Assembly: GCA_015061845.1 (NCBI GenBank)
Contig: SUVT01000004.1
Span: 1-62,851, forward strand
DNA: 62,851 nt
Direction of reading: 5' to 3'
Source of the DNA: Lentisphaerota bacterium
Lineage (GTDB): Bacteria > Verrucomicrobiota > Lentisphaeria > Victivallales > UBA1829
How positions within the stretch are numbered: the stretch's first letter is position 1; each line of letters opens with the position of its first letter. Under the pieces are notes generated by a model. That model was not told the origin of the DNA. It saw nothing but the letters and a program-made list of their open reading frames with translations, and searched no databases. The position numbers were made by a program, and so were the translations under genes. This document shows, one piece after another, positions 53,078 through 62,602 of this stretch.

Positions 53078-54151
53078 ATGATCAAACGGACAAGAGTTGC
53101 AAAAAGCCGCAGGATCGCCGAAGAGTTGCGGCGGGAGTTCGCTTATGCAAAAATGCAGCGCGGTGCGCCTGCCATCTCTGCAAATGAATTGGCAAAATTA
53201 TACGATATCTCTGTTCCGACTGCGCACAATGTTCTGAACATCCTCACAAAAGAAGGTTTTCTCTACCGGGTCAAAGGAAGCGGAACCTTTTTCAATCAGG
53301 AAAGTACCGGACGGAAAATTCAAATTGGAATCGCCGATCAGACAGTCAGTAAAGAATTTCTTTCAGATGATATCAACCGGATCCTGGATTGTCACTTCAA
53401 CTGTGCTGCGGAGTTTTTCCGGAACCATGATTGCCGTGTCCGGATCGTCCCGTACTCTGACTTGATGCTGAAAGACTCTTTGAAAGATCTGGATGCGCTT
53501 CTAGTCAGCTGTCTTTATCTGGATAAAATCACGGTTCCCTTTTTGCAAAAAATAAAGATACCGGTCATTGTTTACCGGTACAGCAATCTGCCGAGTCAGG
53601 CGTTTTCTCATTTGTATTACGACTTTAACACCGGTATCAAAGAAGCTCTGGCTTACTTGCATCCGTCAAAAACTGACAAGTTTATCATTGTAGCGGAAGA
53701 GAGTCCTTCCGCCCTTTATGCACGGGACTGCTGGTGCAGACAATTGGCTCTTTGCGGAATCGAAGAAAGCAATCTCTCCATCCATACAACTCCGGTCAGT
53801 GAACGGGAACGGTTCTGTTACCGTCTGGTTAGAACCCGGCAGAAAGAATTCAAAAATGCGATCATCCTTACCTCAAACGATGAAATTGCGGTCAATCTGC
53901 TCAATGCCCTTGATCTGGAAGAGTTCCGGCGCGGAAAAGATTACAGATTGGTCGGGATCGGAAACCGGGCAGATTACGGTTCGGAAACGGCACAGAAACT
54001 GCAGTTGGCTTCTGTTGATACCCCGATCCGCCAGATGGCGGAAGAAGGCGCAAAACTTTTGTTATATGCCTTGAACAACAACTCAAACAGTAAATTTTCC
54101 GTCGGGATCCCGACTCATTTCATCTCCAGAGAAAGCGCAGGTGTTTTATGA
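53078..54151 (+). CDS. GntR/LacI-like transcriptional regulator
   Basis: 357 residues. An N-terminal winged helix of GntR type (ISANELAKLYDISVPTAHNVLNILTKEGFLYRVKGSGTFF, about 32-72) is joined to a LacI/periplasmic-binding-like ligand domain (about 85-345) containing AIILTSNDEIAVNLLNAL and the late strand YRLVGIGNRADYG, typical of sugar-responsive regulators. Its last bases overlap the esterase gene (ATGA), so it is co-expressed with the operon it probably controls. Confidence 0.85.
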   Translation: MIKRTRVAKSRRIAEELRREFAYAKMQRGAPAISANELAKLYDISVPTAHNVLNILTKEGFLYRVKGSGTFFNQESTGRKIQIGIADQTVSKEFLSDDINRILDCHFNCAAEFFRNHDCRVRIVPYSDLMLKDSLKDLDALLVSCLYLDKITVPFLQKIKIPVIVYRYSNLPSQAFSHLYYDFNTGIKEALAYLHPSKTDKFIIVAEESPSALYARDCWCRQLALCGIEESNLSIHTTPVSERERFCYRLVRTRQKEFKNAIILTSNDEIAVNLLNALDLEEFRRGKDYRLVGIGNRADYGSETAQKLQLASVDTPIRQMAEEGAKLLLYALNNNSNSKFSVGIPTHFISRESAGVL

Positions 54152-55236
54152 AAAAGAGGAATTTATTTGCTATTGGTTTCCTGTTTGGCATAATCTGTCT
54201 GTCCGCCGCCGATGCAGCTCCGCAACCGTTGACTTTTAACGATGAAGATTCCATACGGTGGGCAGAGGGCAAAGTCGGAACATTCCGATACAAGCCCGGA
54301 ATGGACGTCAGGGAATGGCAGGCAGAAGCCCGGAAAGATTTGATCAAAAAACTTGGCATAGAAGCAAAACTCAAAGCACTGCGTGTTCCCCTTTCCCCCA
54401 GGATCCTGTGGCAGAGGAAAGTCAAAAACGGAACCATAACAAAGCTGATTCTGCAGTCAGAAAAAGATTATTCATTTCCGGCATATCTCTGCATCCCGGA
54501 CGGAAACGGTCCTTTCCCTGTATGGATTTGTGTTCAGGGACACGGAACGGGAATGCACGCCTCTATTTCCGTCCGCTGGCAGGATGAAAAAACATTCAAA
54601 TATGATGGTGGCGACAGAAATTTTGTGGAACAGTGTCTGGAACGCGGCTATGCTGCATTATGTATTGAACAGCGCGCGATGGGGGAACGGAGCGGATATT
54701 CTGATCACCGTCCCGGCTGCTTGCGTCAGGCACGGCATGCGCTTATGTTCGGAGAAACGCTCATCGGAAACAGAGTGTTTGATGTCGACCGTGGAATTGA
54801 TTTCATTTACAGCCGGAAAGATTTACGGCACGACCGGATCGGGATCGTTGGAAATTCCGGCGGCGGAACAACTTCCATTTACTCCGGCGCGATCCTCGAC
54901 CGTTTGACTCATGTCATGCCCTCAAGCTGTTTTTCCACTTACCGGGATTCCATTCTCAAGATCGAACATTGCGGCTGCAACTATTTCCCCGGGATGCTGA
55001 ACTGGGGAGATATGGGGGATCTTGCCGGATTGTGCGCCCCGAAAACGCTGGTGATCGTCAGCGGGGTTTCTGATATGATTTTCCCGATTGAACCTGCAAA
55101 AGCCGAATTCAAACATGCAAAAATGATTTACCGTGCAATGGGGATCCCCAACCGATGCCATCATGTCATCGGGAACAAAGGACACCGTTTCTACAAAGAT
55201 GAAGCCTGGAAAGTCATGGAGCCGCTATATAAATAA
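54148..55236 (+). CDS. Secreted alpha/beta hydrolase, acetyl-xylan-esterase-like
   Basis: 362 residues with a signal peptide (FLFGIICLSAADA). The alpha/beta-hydrolase nucleophile elbow GNSGGG (about 233-238) is preceded by oxyanion region VQGHGTGMH and ARHALMFGETLIGNRVFDVDRGIDFI, and followed by a late Asp (SGVSDMIFPIE) and His (GNKGHRFY). This layout fits dienelactone-hydrolase/acetyl-xylan-esterase type enzymes that remove ester groups from polysaccharides. Overlaps the regulator by 4 bases. Confidence 0.85.
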   Translation: MKKRNLFAIGFLFGIICLSAADAAPQPLTFNDEDSIRWAEGKVGTFRYKPGMDVREWQAEARKDLIKKLGIEAKLKALRVPLSPRILWQRKVKNGTITKLILQSEKDYSFPAYLCIPDGNGPFPVWICVQGHGTGMHASISVRWQDEKTFKYDGGDRNFVEQCLERGYAALCIEQRAMGERSGYSDHRPGCLRQARHALMFGETLIGNRVFDVDRGIDFIYSRKDLRHDRIGIVGNSGGGTTSIYSGAILDRLTHVMPSSCFSTYRDSILKIEHCGCNYFPGMLNWGDMGDLAGLCAPKTLVIVSGVSDMIFPIEPAKAEFKHAKMIYRAMGIPNRCHHVIGNKGHRFYKDEAWKVMEPLYK

Positions 55237-55263
55237 AAAATTTTAATAGGAAAGGAAGAAAAA

Positions 55264-55938
55264 ATGAAAAAATCAAAACGCTTTACATTGATCGAACTGC
55301 TTGTTGTGATCGCGATCATCGCAATCCTTGCAGGAATGTTATTGCCCGCTCTCAACAATGCAAGAGAAAAGGCAAGATCAAGCAACTGTACCAATAATCT
55401 GAAACAGATCATGCTTCATGAATTGCAGTATGCCGATGATTTCAACGGCTGGCATTTACCGCCCGGATTGAACAGTTTGTCCTGGGCAAATATGCTTTAT
55501 ACTCACAAATATTTATCTGATGCAAATATGGTTTACTGTCCGGCACTTCCGCCAAAAGGCTTTAACCCTGCAGACAGAATCAAGACTCAGATCAATGAGG
55601 TCTATGGAAAACATGCACTGCCGGAAAAATATAACAATAATGATCTCGGAAACGTATATTACAGAATCAGTGCGGAACATGTAAAAAACGCTTCCCGGAT
55701 CTGGCTTTTTGCTGACAGTGCCTACAAGACGAATCCTGTCAAACAGTGGCAGGTGATCGGGAACGGAAGCGGTGCAGGCGGAAAACTCCACACCCGCCAC
55801 GCCGGAGAACGCGCAAATATCGCTTTCATGGATGGCGGCGTAAGAAGCCATACTGTAGTTTCCCTGCTGGGAGCCACCATCAGAAGCGTTTACGACTATA
55901 AAAACGGAGCAGGCAACAACGTTGCAGCTCCCCGGTAA
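55264..55938 (+). CDS. Pseudopilin-like protein (H-X9-DG class)
   Basis: 224 residues. [20 protein letters not shown] followed by [11 protein letters not shown] is almost the same as in the pseudopilin at 28914. After the helix, [24 protein letters not shown] and the late [21 protein letters not shown] fit the H-X9-DG class. Again it lies inside a glycan operon, between a secreted esterase and a DUF4838-type protein, with AGGAAAGGAAG before the ATG. Confidence 0.92.
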   Translation: MKKSKRFTLIELLVVIAIIAILAGMLLPALNNAREKARSSNCTNNLKQIMLHELQYADDFNGWHLPPGLNSLSWANMLYTHKYLSDANMVYCPALPPKGFNPADRIKTQINEVYGKHALPEKYNNNDLGNVYYRISAEHVKNASRIWLFADSAYKTNPVKQWQVIGNGSGAGGKLHTRHAGERANIAFMDGGVRSHTVVSLLGATIRSVYDYKNGAGNNVAAPR

Positions 55939-55973
55939 TAAAGCAATCTATTCAAACGGAGGATCATAAAAAA

Positions 55974-58967
55974 ATGAAAGATCACATGGGCACAGTAAAA
56001 AGAGTTCTTGTTTTTGCTGTCATGGCAGCGGTCTGTTTTGCATTCGGGAAAGCCCCGCTGCAACTGGCTGTGAACGGAAAAACAGAGTATGTCATCGCAG
56101 TCGGAACAAATGCCATTCCGGCGGAACAGTATGCGGCAAAGGATTTGAGCAATTATCTGCAGAAAATCACCGGCGCAGCATTCCCGGTCGTTGCAGAAAA
56201 AGATGCTGCGAAAGCAAAATCTGTCATCTATGTCGGAGCAACGGATTTCGCTGTAAAAAACGGAGTCAGGCAAAATGCTCTTGACGATGAAGAATGGATC
56301 ATCCGGAACGTTGGAAAAAACCTGATCATCACCGGTGGACGCCCCAGAGGAACCCTTTACGGGGTCTATGAATTTCTGGAACAGCAGGGCTGTGCATGGT
56401 TCGATGAACTGACAGAATCCGTTCCGAAGAAGGCAACTCTCACGATCGCTCCGCTCTCCATCAAGAGAAAACCAGCGTTCAAGCTCCGAATGATCTTCAC
56501 CGGAACCGCTGACACCACGGCAGCGCAGCTGGCGCGTGTCCGCAACAAAGATACCCGTATCTGGAAAGCAGAGCTTGGCTTTGTGGAACCCGGGCCGGGA
56601 CATACATTTTACGCCTACTCCAAGCGGTTCCCGAAAGATCATCCGGAATATCATGCAATGAATGCCAACGGGGAACGCACCCCCGCAACCTCTGCAAGCG
56701 GTCCCGGTCAGATCTGTCTGACAAATCCGGAAGTCCGGAAGCTGATGGTCAAACTGCTGGATGAGGATATTCAGAATCATAAAAAAGCGAAAGCTGCTGA
56801 TATTGCAAAAGGCGCAAAACCGCGCCCGATTTTTTACATCACCCCCAACGATAATGCGTTCAACTGCCAGTGTCCGCCCTGCAAAGCATTCATGCTCAAA
56901 GAAGGCACCGACAGCGCGCTGTATGTGGATTTCGTCAACAGCATTGCTGACGGGATCAAAGCAAAACATCCTGATATTCTCATCGGTTTCTTTGCGTACG
57001 AAAACAATCTTGTCCCACCGAAACGGATCCGTCCCCGTGACAATACCATCGTCTGTTTTGCCCAGCTGAACGCGGAATGGAAGAAAAAAGACGAGTTTCC
57101 AGATCTTTACCGTCCTATGACCCATCCGGTCAACAGCAAGGCAAAAGTTCTGCTTGAGCAGTGGACAAAAATCGCAAAAAATGTTGAGATCTGGGATTAC
57201 TGGGTCCAGTTTGTCAAAAACAAATATCCCTTCCCCAACGCAACATTGGATGCAGTTGTGGCTGATATCAAATGGTTCCAAAAGAACAACGTTGACCGCA
57301 TCTTTACAGAGTGTGAACCCCGCTGCGGTCTCAGTTTCTACGCCCTGACCTGCTGGGTCGGAAGAAAAATGATGGATAATCCGGATCAGGATCCCAAGAA
57401 ACTTGTCGACACCTTCATGAAAGGCTATTACGGTCCGGCAGCCGGAATCATGACAGAATATCTGGATTACCTGCAGAAGAGCATTGCAGAAACGCCCGTA
57501 AAAGAGGGAAAGATCTGCGCGCTTCTGGTCTCTGAACGCTCCTACTTGAACCTGAACTTCTATAAAAAGGTCAGTGCCATGCTGGATGCGGCGGAAAAAA
57601 GCTGCGCCCCAGGTTCTCTTTACCTCCTGAACGTTCAGCAGGAACGTATTCTTGTTGATGCCGGAATCTACTGCATGTGGGAAAAATTGCAGAAACAGCT
57701 TCCCAAAGGACAGAAGATGCCCTGGAAAGCGGCAGATATCCTCCAGCGTTTCAAGAAAAACCGTCTGGCAGAACTCAAAGCGCGCCCCTACCTCATGGGC
57801 TTCGCTCCCAAGGTAAAAGAGAAATTTGTGGAAGATGAAGTTACAAAGCTGAAGGGCTATCACGCTGCCGGAAAAGGCGGGAAGCCGCTGGTCGTGACAG
57901 TTCCCCGGAGAAACGCATCTGTCCCCGGCGATCCTGCCACGGCAGACTGGAAGAGTGCTGCAACGGTCACTCAGTGGTTCTCCGTTGAAGGAAATAAGGT
58001 TCCCCAGCGGAAACTCTCTGCAAAAATCGTCATGGATAAGCAATATCTTTATCTGCTTCTGGAAGAAAAAGGACTTGATCTTTCCAAGCTGGATCCCCAG
58101 TGGTGGAGCGGTGATGCGTGGGAAATCTTCTTCTCCACAAAGAGAAGCGGCATTCCTTACAAGCAGATTGCAATCAACCCCGAAGGAAAGCAGTACAGTT
58201 TTGCATATACCGACAACATGGCGAACCAGACTGTCTGGAAATCAAAAGCTGTGATCAAGACGGAAAAGAAGGATGGAAGCTGGAAGACCTGGCTTGCGAT
58301 CCCGCTGGATGCCCTGATGGAAAAAGCTGATATCGGAAAAGGAAGTTCTATTTTCATGAATATCTTCCGTCCTTCCAAACATCTGCCGGGAAGAACCATG
58401 TGTATCAGTCCCATTTTTGATGCAAGTTATCACGATATGACAAATCTTGCAGAGATTCGTCCGGAAGCGGAATGGCCCTCTGGAGAAAACAATCTGGCAT
58501 TGGGAAAAACTTACACTGTCAGCAAGAAACCGAACTGGAAACTCTGTACCGGCTCTGATCCGGCAGCTGAGATGAAAAAACTCACCGACGGAGTCTTTAA
58601 CAAGGGAAAATATCCCATGTGGTTTGACAAAAAGACAACTCTCGGTTATACTTTCCACGGAAAGATCGAAATCACTTTTGATCTCAAGAAAACTGCATCT
58701 GTGGAGACCGTTTATGTAAATTGCGGTGCGGGGATCAGCGGAGTGGAACTCCCCCGTGAGATTGAAGTTTTCACCGGAATGGACGGGAAAAAATTCACTT
58801 CTGTCGGCAAGACAAGCTACGCAAAACGGGGCAATGTGGGATACCGGGCAGAAGCTCTGAAGATCCCTCTCAGGAAAACGGATGCAAGGTTTGTAAAAGT
58901 TGTGTTAAACGTTGCGCACTGGTATCTTTGCATGGATGAAATCGCCATTCAGGGACAATGGAAATAA
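55974..58967 (+). CDS. Secreted DUF4838-type protein with sugar-binding C-terminal domains
   Basis: 997 residues with a signal peptide (VLVFAVMAAVCFAFG). Residues about 25-150 form a GH67/GH20-type N-terminal domain (AKDLSNYLQKITGAAFPVV, GGRPRGTLYGVYEFLEQQGCAWFDE). Residues about 170-550 match DUF4838, with the Cys motif FNCQCPPCKAF. A CBM9-like domain (about 650-830) and a discoidin-like (F5/8C) domain (about 840-995, LALGKTYTVS...FVKVVLN) follow. DUF4838 proteins are thought to be glycosidases near alpha-glucuronidases. The gene closes the operon. Confidence 0.85.
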   Translation: MKDHMGTVKRVLVFAVMAAVCFAFGKAPLQLAVNGKTEYVIAVGTNAIPAEQYAAKDLSNYLQKITGAAFPVVAEKDAAKAKSVIYVGATDFAVKNGVRQNALDDEEWIIRNVGKNLIITGGRPRGTLYGVYEFLEQQGCAWFDELTESVPKKATLTIAPLSIKRKPAFKLRMIFTGTADTTAAQLARVRNKDTRIWKAELGFVEPGPGHTFYAYSKRFPKDHPEYHAMNANGERTPATSASGPGQICLTNPEVRKLMVKLLDEDIQNHKKAKAADIAKGAKPRPIFYITPNDNAFNCQCPPCKAFMLKEGTDSALYVDFVNSIADGIKAKHPDILIGFFAYENNLVPPKRIRPRDNTIVCFAQLNAEWKKKDEFPDLYRPMTHPVNSKAKVLLEQWTKIAKNVEIWDYWVQFVKNKYPFPNATLDAVVADIKWFQKNNVDRIFTECEPRCGLSFYALTCWVGRKMMDNPDQDPKKLVDTFMKGYYGPAAGIMTEYLDYLQKSIAETPVKEGKICALLVSERSYLNLNFYKKVSAMLDAAEKSCAPGSLYLLNVQQERILVDAGIYCMWEKLQKQLPKGQKMPWKAADILQRFKKNRLAELKARPYLMGFAPKVKEKFVEDEVTKLKGYHAAGKGGKPLVVTVPRRNASVPGDPATADWKSAATVTQWFSVEGNKVPQRKLSAKIVMDKQYLYLLLEEKGLDLSKLDPQWWSGDAWEIFFSTKRSGIPYKQIAINPEGKQYSFAYTDNMANQTVWKSKAVIKTEKKDGSWKTWLAIPLDALMEKADIGKGSSIFMNIFRPSKHLPGRTMCISPIFDASYHDMTNLAEIRPEAEWPSGENNLALGKTYTVSKKPNWKLCTGSDPAAEMKKLTDGVFNKGKYPMWFDKKTTLGYTFHGKIEITFDLKKTASVETVYVNCGAGISGVELPREIEVFTGMDGKKFTSVGKTSYAKRGNVGYRAEALKIPLRKTDARFVKVVLNVAHWYLCMDEIAIQGQWK

Positions 58968-58982
58968 GATAAAATTTTTCCT

Positions 58983-59024
58983 GAAACGGGGCTGTTGCAT
59001 CATTGTTTGCAGCGGTCCCGTTTC
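58983..59024 (+). terminator. Terminator of the second glycan operon
   Basis: GAAACGGG (58983-58990) pairs with CCCGTTTC (59017-59024), with extra GC pairing inside, followed by TCTTTTT. Distance from the stop is about 16 bases. Confidence 0.8.
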
Positions 59025-59127
59025 TCTTTTTCCGACAGTCTCTTCATTGCCGTTTTCGTTTTTTCAAAAAAAAATTGCTGAAAACCCTTAAAAACAGTAA
59101 AAAAAATATTGTTGAGATTTGAAAAAT

Positions 59128-59167
59128 TACCATTGGAATGGTATGTTACCATGGATTGAAATATAAT
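59128..59167 (+). promoter_or_regulatory. accA promoter with palindromic operator
   Basis: A perfect TATAAT (59162-59167) lies before accA. Where the -35 would be there is TACCATT-GG-AATGGTA (59128-59143), a perfect 7-bp inverted repeat, plus a third half-site TACCAT (59147-59152). The operator would block or replace the -35, suggesting control of fatty-acid synthesis by a repressor or activator. The regulator is not identified. Confidence 0.65.
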
Positions 59168-59195
59168 ACCTGCTCTATTCTAAGGAGGATAAAAC

Positions 59196-60194
59196 ATGGC
59201 AGCTGCACATCTTGATTTTGAAAAACCTATTGCAGAATTGGAAGCAAAACTGCAAGAGTTGGAACAGCTCTCTGCAGCAAATAAGTTTGATGTAACCGAA
59301 GGGATCGAAGCTCTCCGGAAAAAAATTGATATTATGGAACGGGATGTTTACGGTTCTCTTACAAGCTGGCAGCGCGTTCAGCTTGCCCGTCACCCCAACA
59401 GACCTTACACTCTGGACTATATCGAACGTCTCTGCACAGACTTCCTTGAATTCCATGGAGACCGCCGTTTTGCCGATGATGCCGCAATTGTGGGCGGATT
59501 CGCAAAAATCGACGGAAAGCCTGTCATGGTGATCGGTACTCAGAAAGGAAGAAACACCAAAGACAACGTGATGCGTAACTTTGGCTGTCCCCATCCGGAA
59601 GGTTACCGCAAAGCTCTTCGTTTGATGCAGGTTGCAGAAATGGCAAAAGTGCCTATCGTCACTTTCATTGATACTCCGGGCGCATTCCCCGGAATCGCAT
59701 CAGAAGAACGTCACATCGGCGAAGCAATCGCAGTCAACCTGCGCGAAATGTTCTCTCTGACTGTCCCCATTCTCTGTATCGTGATCGGTGAAGGCGGCAG
59801 CGGCGGTGCATTGGCAATCGGTGTCGGCAACAAGGTCATGATCATGGAAAATGCGTATTATTCCGTGATCACGCCTGAAGGCTGTGCCGCAATTCTCTGG
59901 AATGACAGAGCATTTTCTGCCCGTGCTGCTGAAGCATTGCGCCTGACTGCAAAAGATCTTCTGGAACTGAAACTGGTTGACGGAGTGATCCCCGAACCTC
60001 TGGGCGGAGCTCATAAGGATTATGATGGAGCTGCTGCAGAGATCAAGAAAGTGATCCTTGCCGAGCTTGCTGAAATGGAAAAGATGAGTGCAGAAGAACT
60101 GGTCAATCAGAGATATGAACGATTCCGTAAAATTGAGTTTTTCATGGAAAAGAAAGCTCAGGAGGAAAGCGGTTCATGTCAAACGAATGCCTGA
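59196..60194 (+). CDS. accA: Acetyl-CoA carboxylase carboxyltransferase subunit alpha
   Basis: 332 residues. The N-terminal coiled coil (KPIAELEAKLQELEQL) and carboxyltransferase core (TPGAFPGIASEERHIGEAIAVNL, GEGGSGGALAIGVGNKVMIMENAYYSVITPEGCAAILW) are standard. AccA works with AccD to transfer carboxyl to acetyl-CoA in the first step of fatty-acid synthesis. A strong AAGGAGGA site precedes the ATG. Its end overlaps the GNAT gene by 19 bases. Confidence 0.97.
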   Translation: MAAAHLDFEKPIAELEAKLQELEQLSAANKFDVTEGIEALRKKIDIMERDVYGSLTSWQRVQLARHPNRPYTLDYIERLCTDFLEFHGDRRFADDAAIVGGFAKIDGKPVMVIGTQKGRNTKDNVMRNFGCPHPEGYRKALRLMQVAEMAKVPIVTFIDTPGAFPGIASEERHIGEAIAVNLREMFSLTVPILCIVIGEGGSGGALAIGVGNKVMIMENAYYSVITPEGCAAILWNDRAFSARAAEALRLTAKDLLELKLVDGVIPEPLGGAHKDYDGAAAEIKKVILAELAEMEKMSAEELVNQRYERFRKIEFFMEKKAQEESGSCQTNA

Positions 60195-60679
60195 TCAGAA
60201 AAGCACGTTTTGATCAATCTCTCCCGCCGGAAGCCCCGGAAAATGCCGATGTAATGGCAATTCATGCTCTTCTCAAAGTTTATGCAGAAGAGCATCTTCT
60301 TCTGCCCCGGCCTCCGGAGGATATCCTTGAAAAAATCCGGAATTTCCGGATCGCAGAAGTCGATGGAAAATTTGCAGGCTGTGCTGCCCTGCGTGACTAT
60401 GGAAATGATCTCTTTGAAGTCCGCTCCCTTGCTGTCGTAAAAGAGTTCACCGGATGCCGTATCGGTTCAAAACTGGTGAACGGATTTATCGATGAAAAGC
60501 AGAAAGAGGGAAAGCCTGCCAAGATTTTTGCCTTGACTTACCGGGATCATTTCTTCTGCAATCTCGGATTCCGTATTGTTGAAAAGGACATGTTCCCCGA
60601 AAAGATCTGGAGCGATTGCATCATTTGCCCCAAGAAAAACTGCTGTGATGAAATCGCAGTTCTTTTTGAGATCGGATGA
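60176..60679 (+). CDS. GNAT acetyltransferase resembling N-acetylglutamate synthase
   Basis: 167 residues in one GNAT domain. FEVRSLAVVKEFTGCRIGSKLVNGFI contains the acetyl-CoA-binding loop (V..L.V...F.G.RIG..L). The C-terminal PEKIWSDCIICPKKNCCDEIAVL, with paired Cys, resembles the acetyltransferase part of ArgA-type N-acetylglutamate synthases. It would then make N-acetylglutamate for arginine synthesis without the amino-acid-kinase domain. GGAGGA lies before the ATG inside accA. Confidence 0.8.
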   Translation: MSNECLIRKARFDQSLPPEAPENADVMAIHALLKVYAEEHLLLPRPPEDILEKIRNFRIAEVDGKFAGCAALRDYGNDLFEVRSLAVVKEFTGCRIGSKLVNGFIDEKQKEGKPAKIFALTYRDHFFCNLGFRIVEKDMFPEKIWSDCIICPKKNCCDEIAVLFEIG

Positions 60680-60688
60680 GTGGTAACT

Positions 60689-62602
60689 ATGGCTGTTTCT
60701 GTCAAAAAACAGAGAACACCTGAAGAAATCCGGGCGGCTTGGAACGGTGCCCGCGGGGAGAATATCGATCTCTTTGTCTATGGGACCATGATGAGTTCCC
60801 GGCATGTGAAACTGCTGCTCAACCGTGATGTTGAAAGCGAACCATGCACCCTGTTCAATTACCTGAAAATTGTCCCTCCCGGGGCATTCTTCTTTATTGT
60901 CCGCCAAAACGGAGCAATGGTGCGGGGACGTCTGCTGAAAGACCTTTCCCCGGATGAAATTGCCCGTCTGGATGCGTTTGAAAATGAAGGTACGCTCTAT
61001 TACCGGGTTCCTGTCGTTGTCCGGAACAGTGATGGACTGCGCCGCAGATGCCAGACTTATGTCGGAAATGTCCCGGCACTGCAGCGTTCCTTTGCAAAAG
61101 AAATCCATTTTGAGGACCGGTACAGCCAATATATCGAACGGAAGATCGAACAGGTTCTGGAAGAAGAACTTACGCCGGAAACTCCGGCAGCCGGGAACCT
61201 ACTTGCCCGACAGGCTCTACAGGAACTTATGAGCCTTGAAAAAGACTCTCTTCTGGAATCCCATTTCGACGGGGATTACATCTGCAACTACATCATGAGC
61301 CAGACGTTCCGCGAGACCAGACCGCCGCAGCTGAACAGGCTGTTTGAAAATCCGCTGATCCGTCCCTATGCAGATCATTACATGGAATTCATTTGCCGCC
61401 ATATTATTTTCAATCAGATTGCCAGCCGGGTCCGTACAGATTTCCCCGATGCGGTCCGCGTATCACGGAAATATTTCCGACATGGGATCAGTATTCTGCT
61501 CTCTTTGATGTACTGCAACAGATTCCGCAGCCGGATCAGTGAATTACTGAAAGAAAGAGAGCTGGATCGAGCTGTCCCCGGGCGCAGTTACCGTGAATAT
61601 GCGGAAGGAGCGATTCTTGTTGCCCAAAAGATTTATGACAAGGCGATCATGCGTGCCAAGGCATCTTATCTGGAATCAAACTGGTATTCCACCCCGACAC
61701 CGCTTGGAGCGGAACTGGAGTTCAGTTCGCTGGGTGTCCGAGCTGTCTATGCCGATGTCGGGGAAGATCCCCTTTTCGACAGTTTTTACTGGTTCAATGA
61801 TTTCGATCTCCAGCGCAGATTATGGCGGTTGGGGGGACACGTTGATGCACACCGGACGATCACGCCGGGCGGTCAGGCAAGATACCGGGGTTTTCTGGAA
61901 TATGCACTGGGACGTTTCAACATCGGAGCGGATTTATCCCGTCCGCTTTTTGACTGCCCGTGGGCAATGTCCAGAGTGATAAACGAGGCGGTCAAATTCT
62001 GCGGGCTGCCGCCGCACAGTCTGCATATCTCAATGGAAATGCCGCGTCTTTCCGGACGCCCGATGATCACAGAAAACCGCCACAAGGAATCCGATCTGGC
62101 TTGTCTGCTGCTTCTGGGCGGGGATCTTCATCATGACGAGGAGGGCGTTCTCCGGGAGTGGCGGATCTTCAATAATGAACTTGACACAAACTCTCAGAAC
62201 AGCTTGAACTTCCTTGACAGAAAGCATCACTACAGCCGTGCAAATGATGAGGATTCCGGTTCTGATGTCATGGAATATAAATTCCTGCGGCTTCACTCCG
62301 GAAATCAGGATTATGCAAAAGTCATTGCCGCTCTGAAAGGGTATCAGTTTGCAAGCGGCGGACGCCCCATTACAATCATCCGTCAGGGTCAGCCGGAACT
62401 GCCGGAACAGACTTTTTTGCGAGAATGGGCAAAGCATCCACAGGCATTGTCAGAAGCTGAAATCGAACATTTTATTGAAAAGGTCGAGCAGGGGATCAAA
62501 CTGGAATTCAATTCTGTTTCTCTCGACAAGCGCAACCGGAAACTGCTGGATAACATTCTTTCAACCTTAAAGGAACGGAATCAATATGTCGCAAAGGGAT
62601 AA
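60689..62602 (+). CDS. Gamma-glutamylcyclotransferase-like domain fused to amidoligase-like region
   Basis: 637 residues from ATG 60689 (GTG at 60680 also possible). Residues about 25-125 fit the AIG2/gamma-glutamylcyclotransferase fold: [21 protein letters not shown] and [16 protein letters not shown] with the likely catalytic Glu98. The remaining ~500 residues are unlike known cyclotransferases; a GAELEF motif (about 340-345), GGHVDAH and [11 protein letters not shown] recall the glutamate-cysteine-ligase-like amidoligase fold. That second assignment is tentative. It starts 9 bases after a NAGS-like GNAT and overlaps murI by 17 bases. Confidence 0.7.
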   Translation: MAVSVKKQRTPEEIRAAWNGARGENIDLFVYGTMMSSRHVKLLLNRDVESEPCTLFNYLKIVPPGAFFFIVRQNGAMVRGRLLKDLSPDEIARLDAFENEGTLYYRVPVVVRNSDGLRRRCQTYVGNVPALQRSFAKEIHFEDRYSQYIERKIEQVLEEELTPETPAAGNLLARQALQELMSLEKDSLLESHFDGDYICNYIMSQTFRETRPPQLNRLFENPLIRPYADHYMEFICRHIIFNQIASRVRTDFPDAVRVSRKYFRHGISILLSLMYCNRFRSRISELLKERELDRAVPGRSYREYAEGAILVAQKIYDKAIMRAKASYLESNWYSTPTPLGAELEFSSLGVRAVYADVGEDPLFDSFYWFNDFDLQRRLWRLGGHVDAHRTITPGGQARYRGFLEYALGRFNIGADLSRPLFDCPWAMSRVINEAVKFCGLPPHSLHISMEMPRLSGRPMITENRHKESDLACLLLLGGDLHHDEEGVLREWRIFNNELDTNSQNSLNFLDRKHHYSRANDEDSGSDVMEYKFLRLHSGNQDYAKVIAALKGYQFASGGRPITIIRQGQPELPEQTFLREWAKHPQALSEAEIEHFIEKVEQGIKLEFNSVSLDKRNRKLLDNILSTLKERNQYVAKG

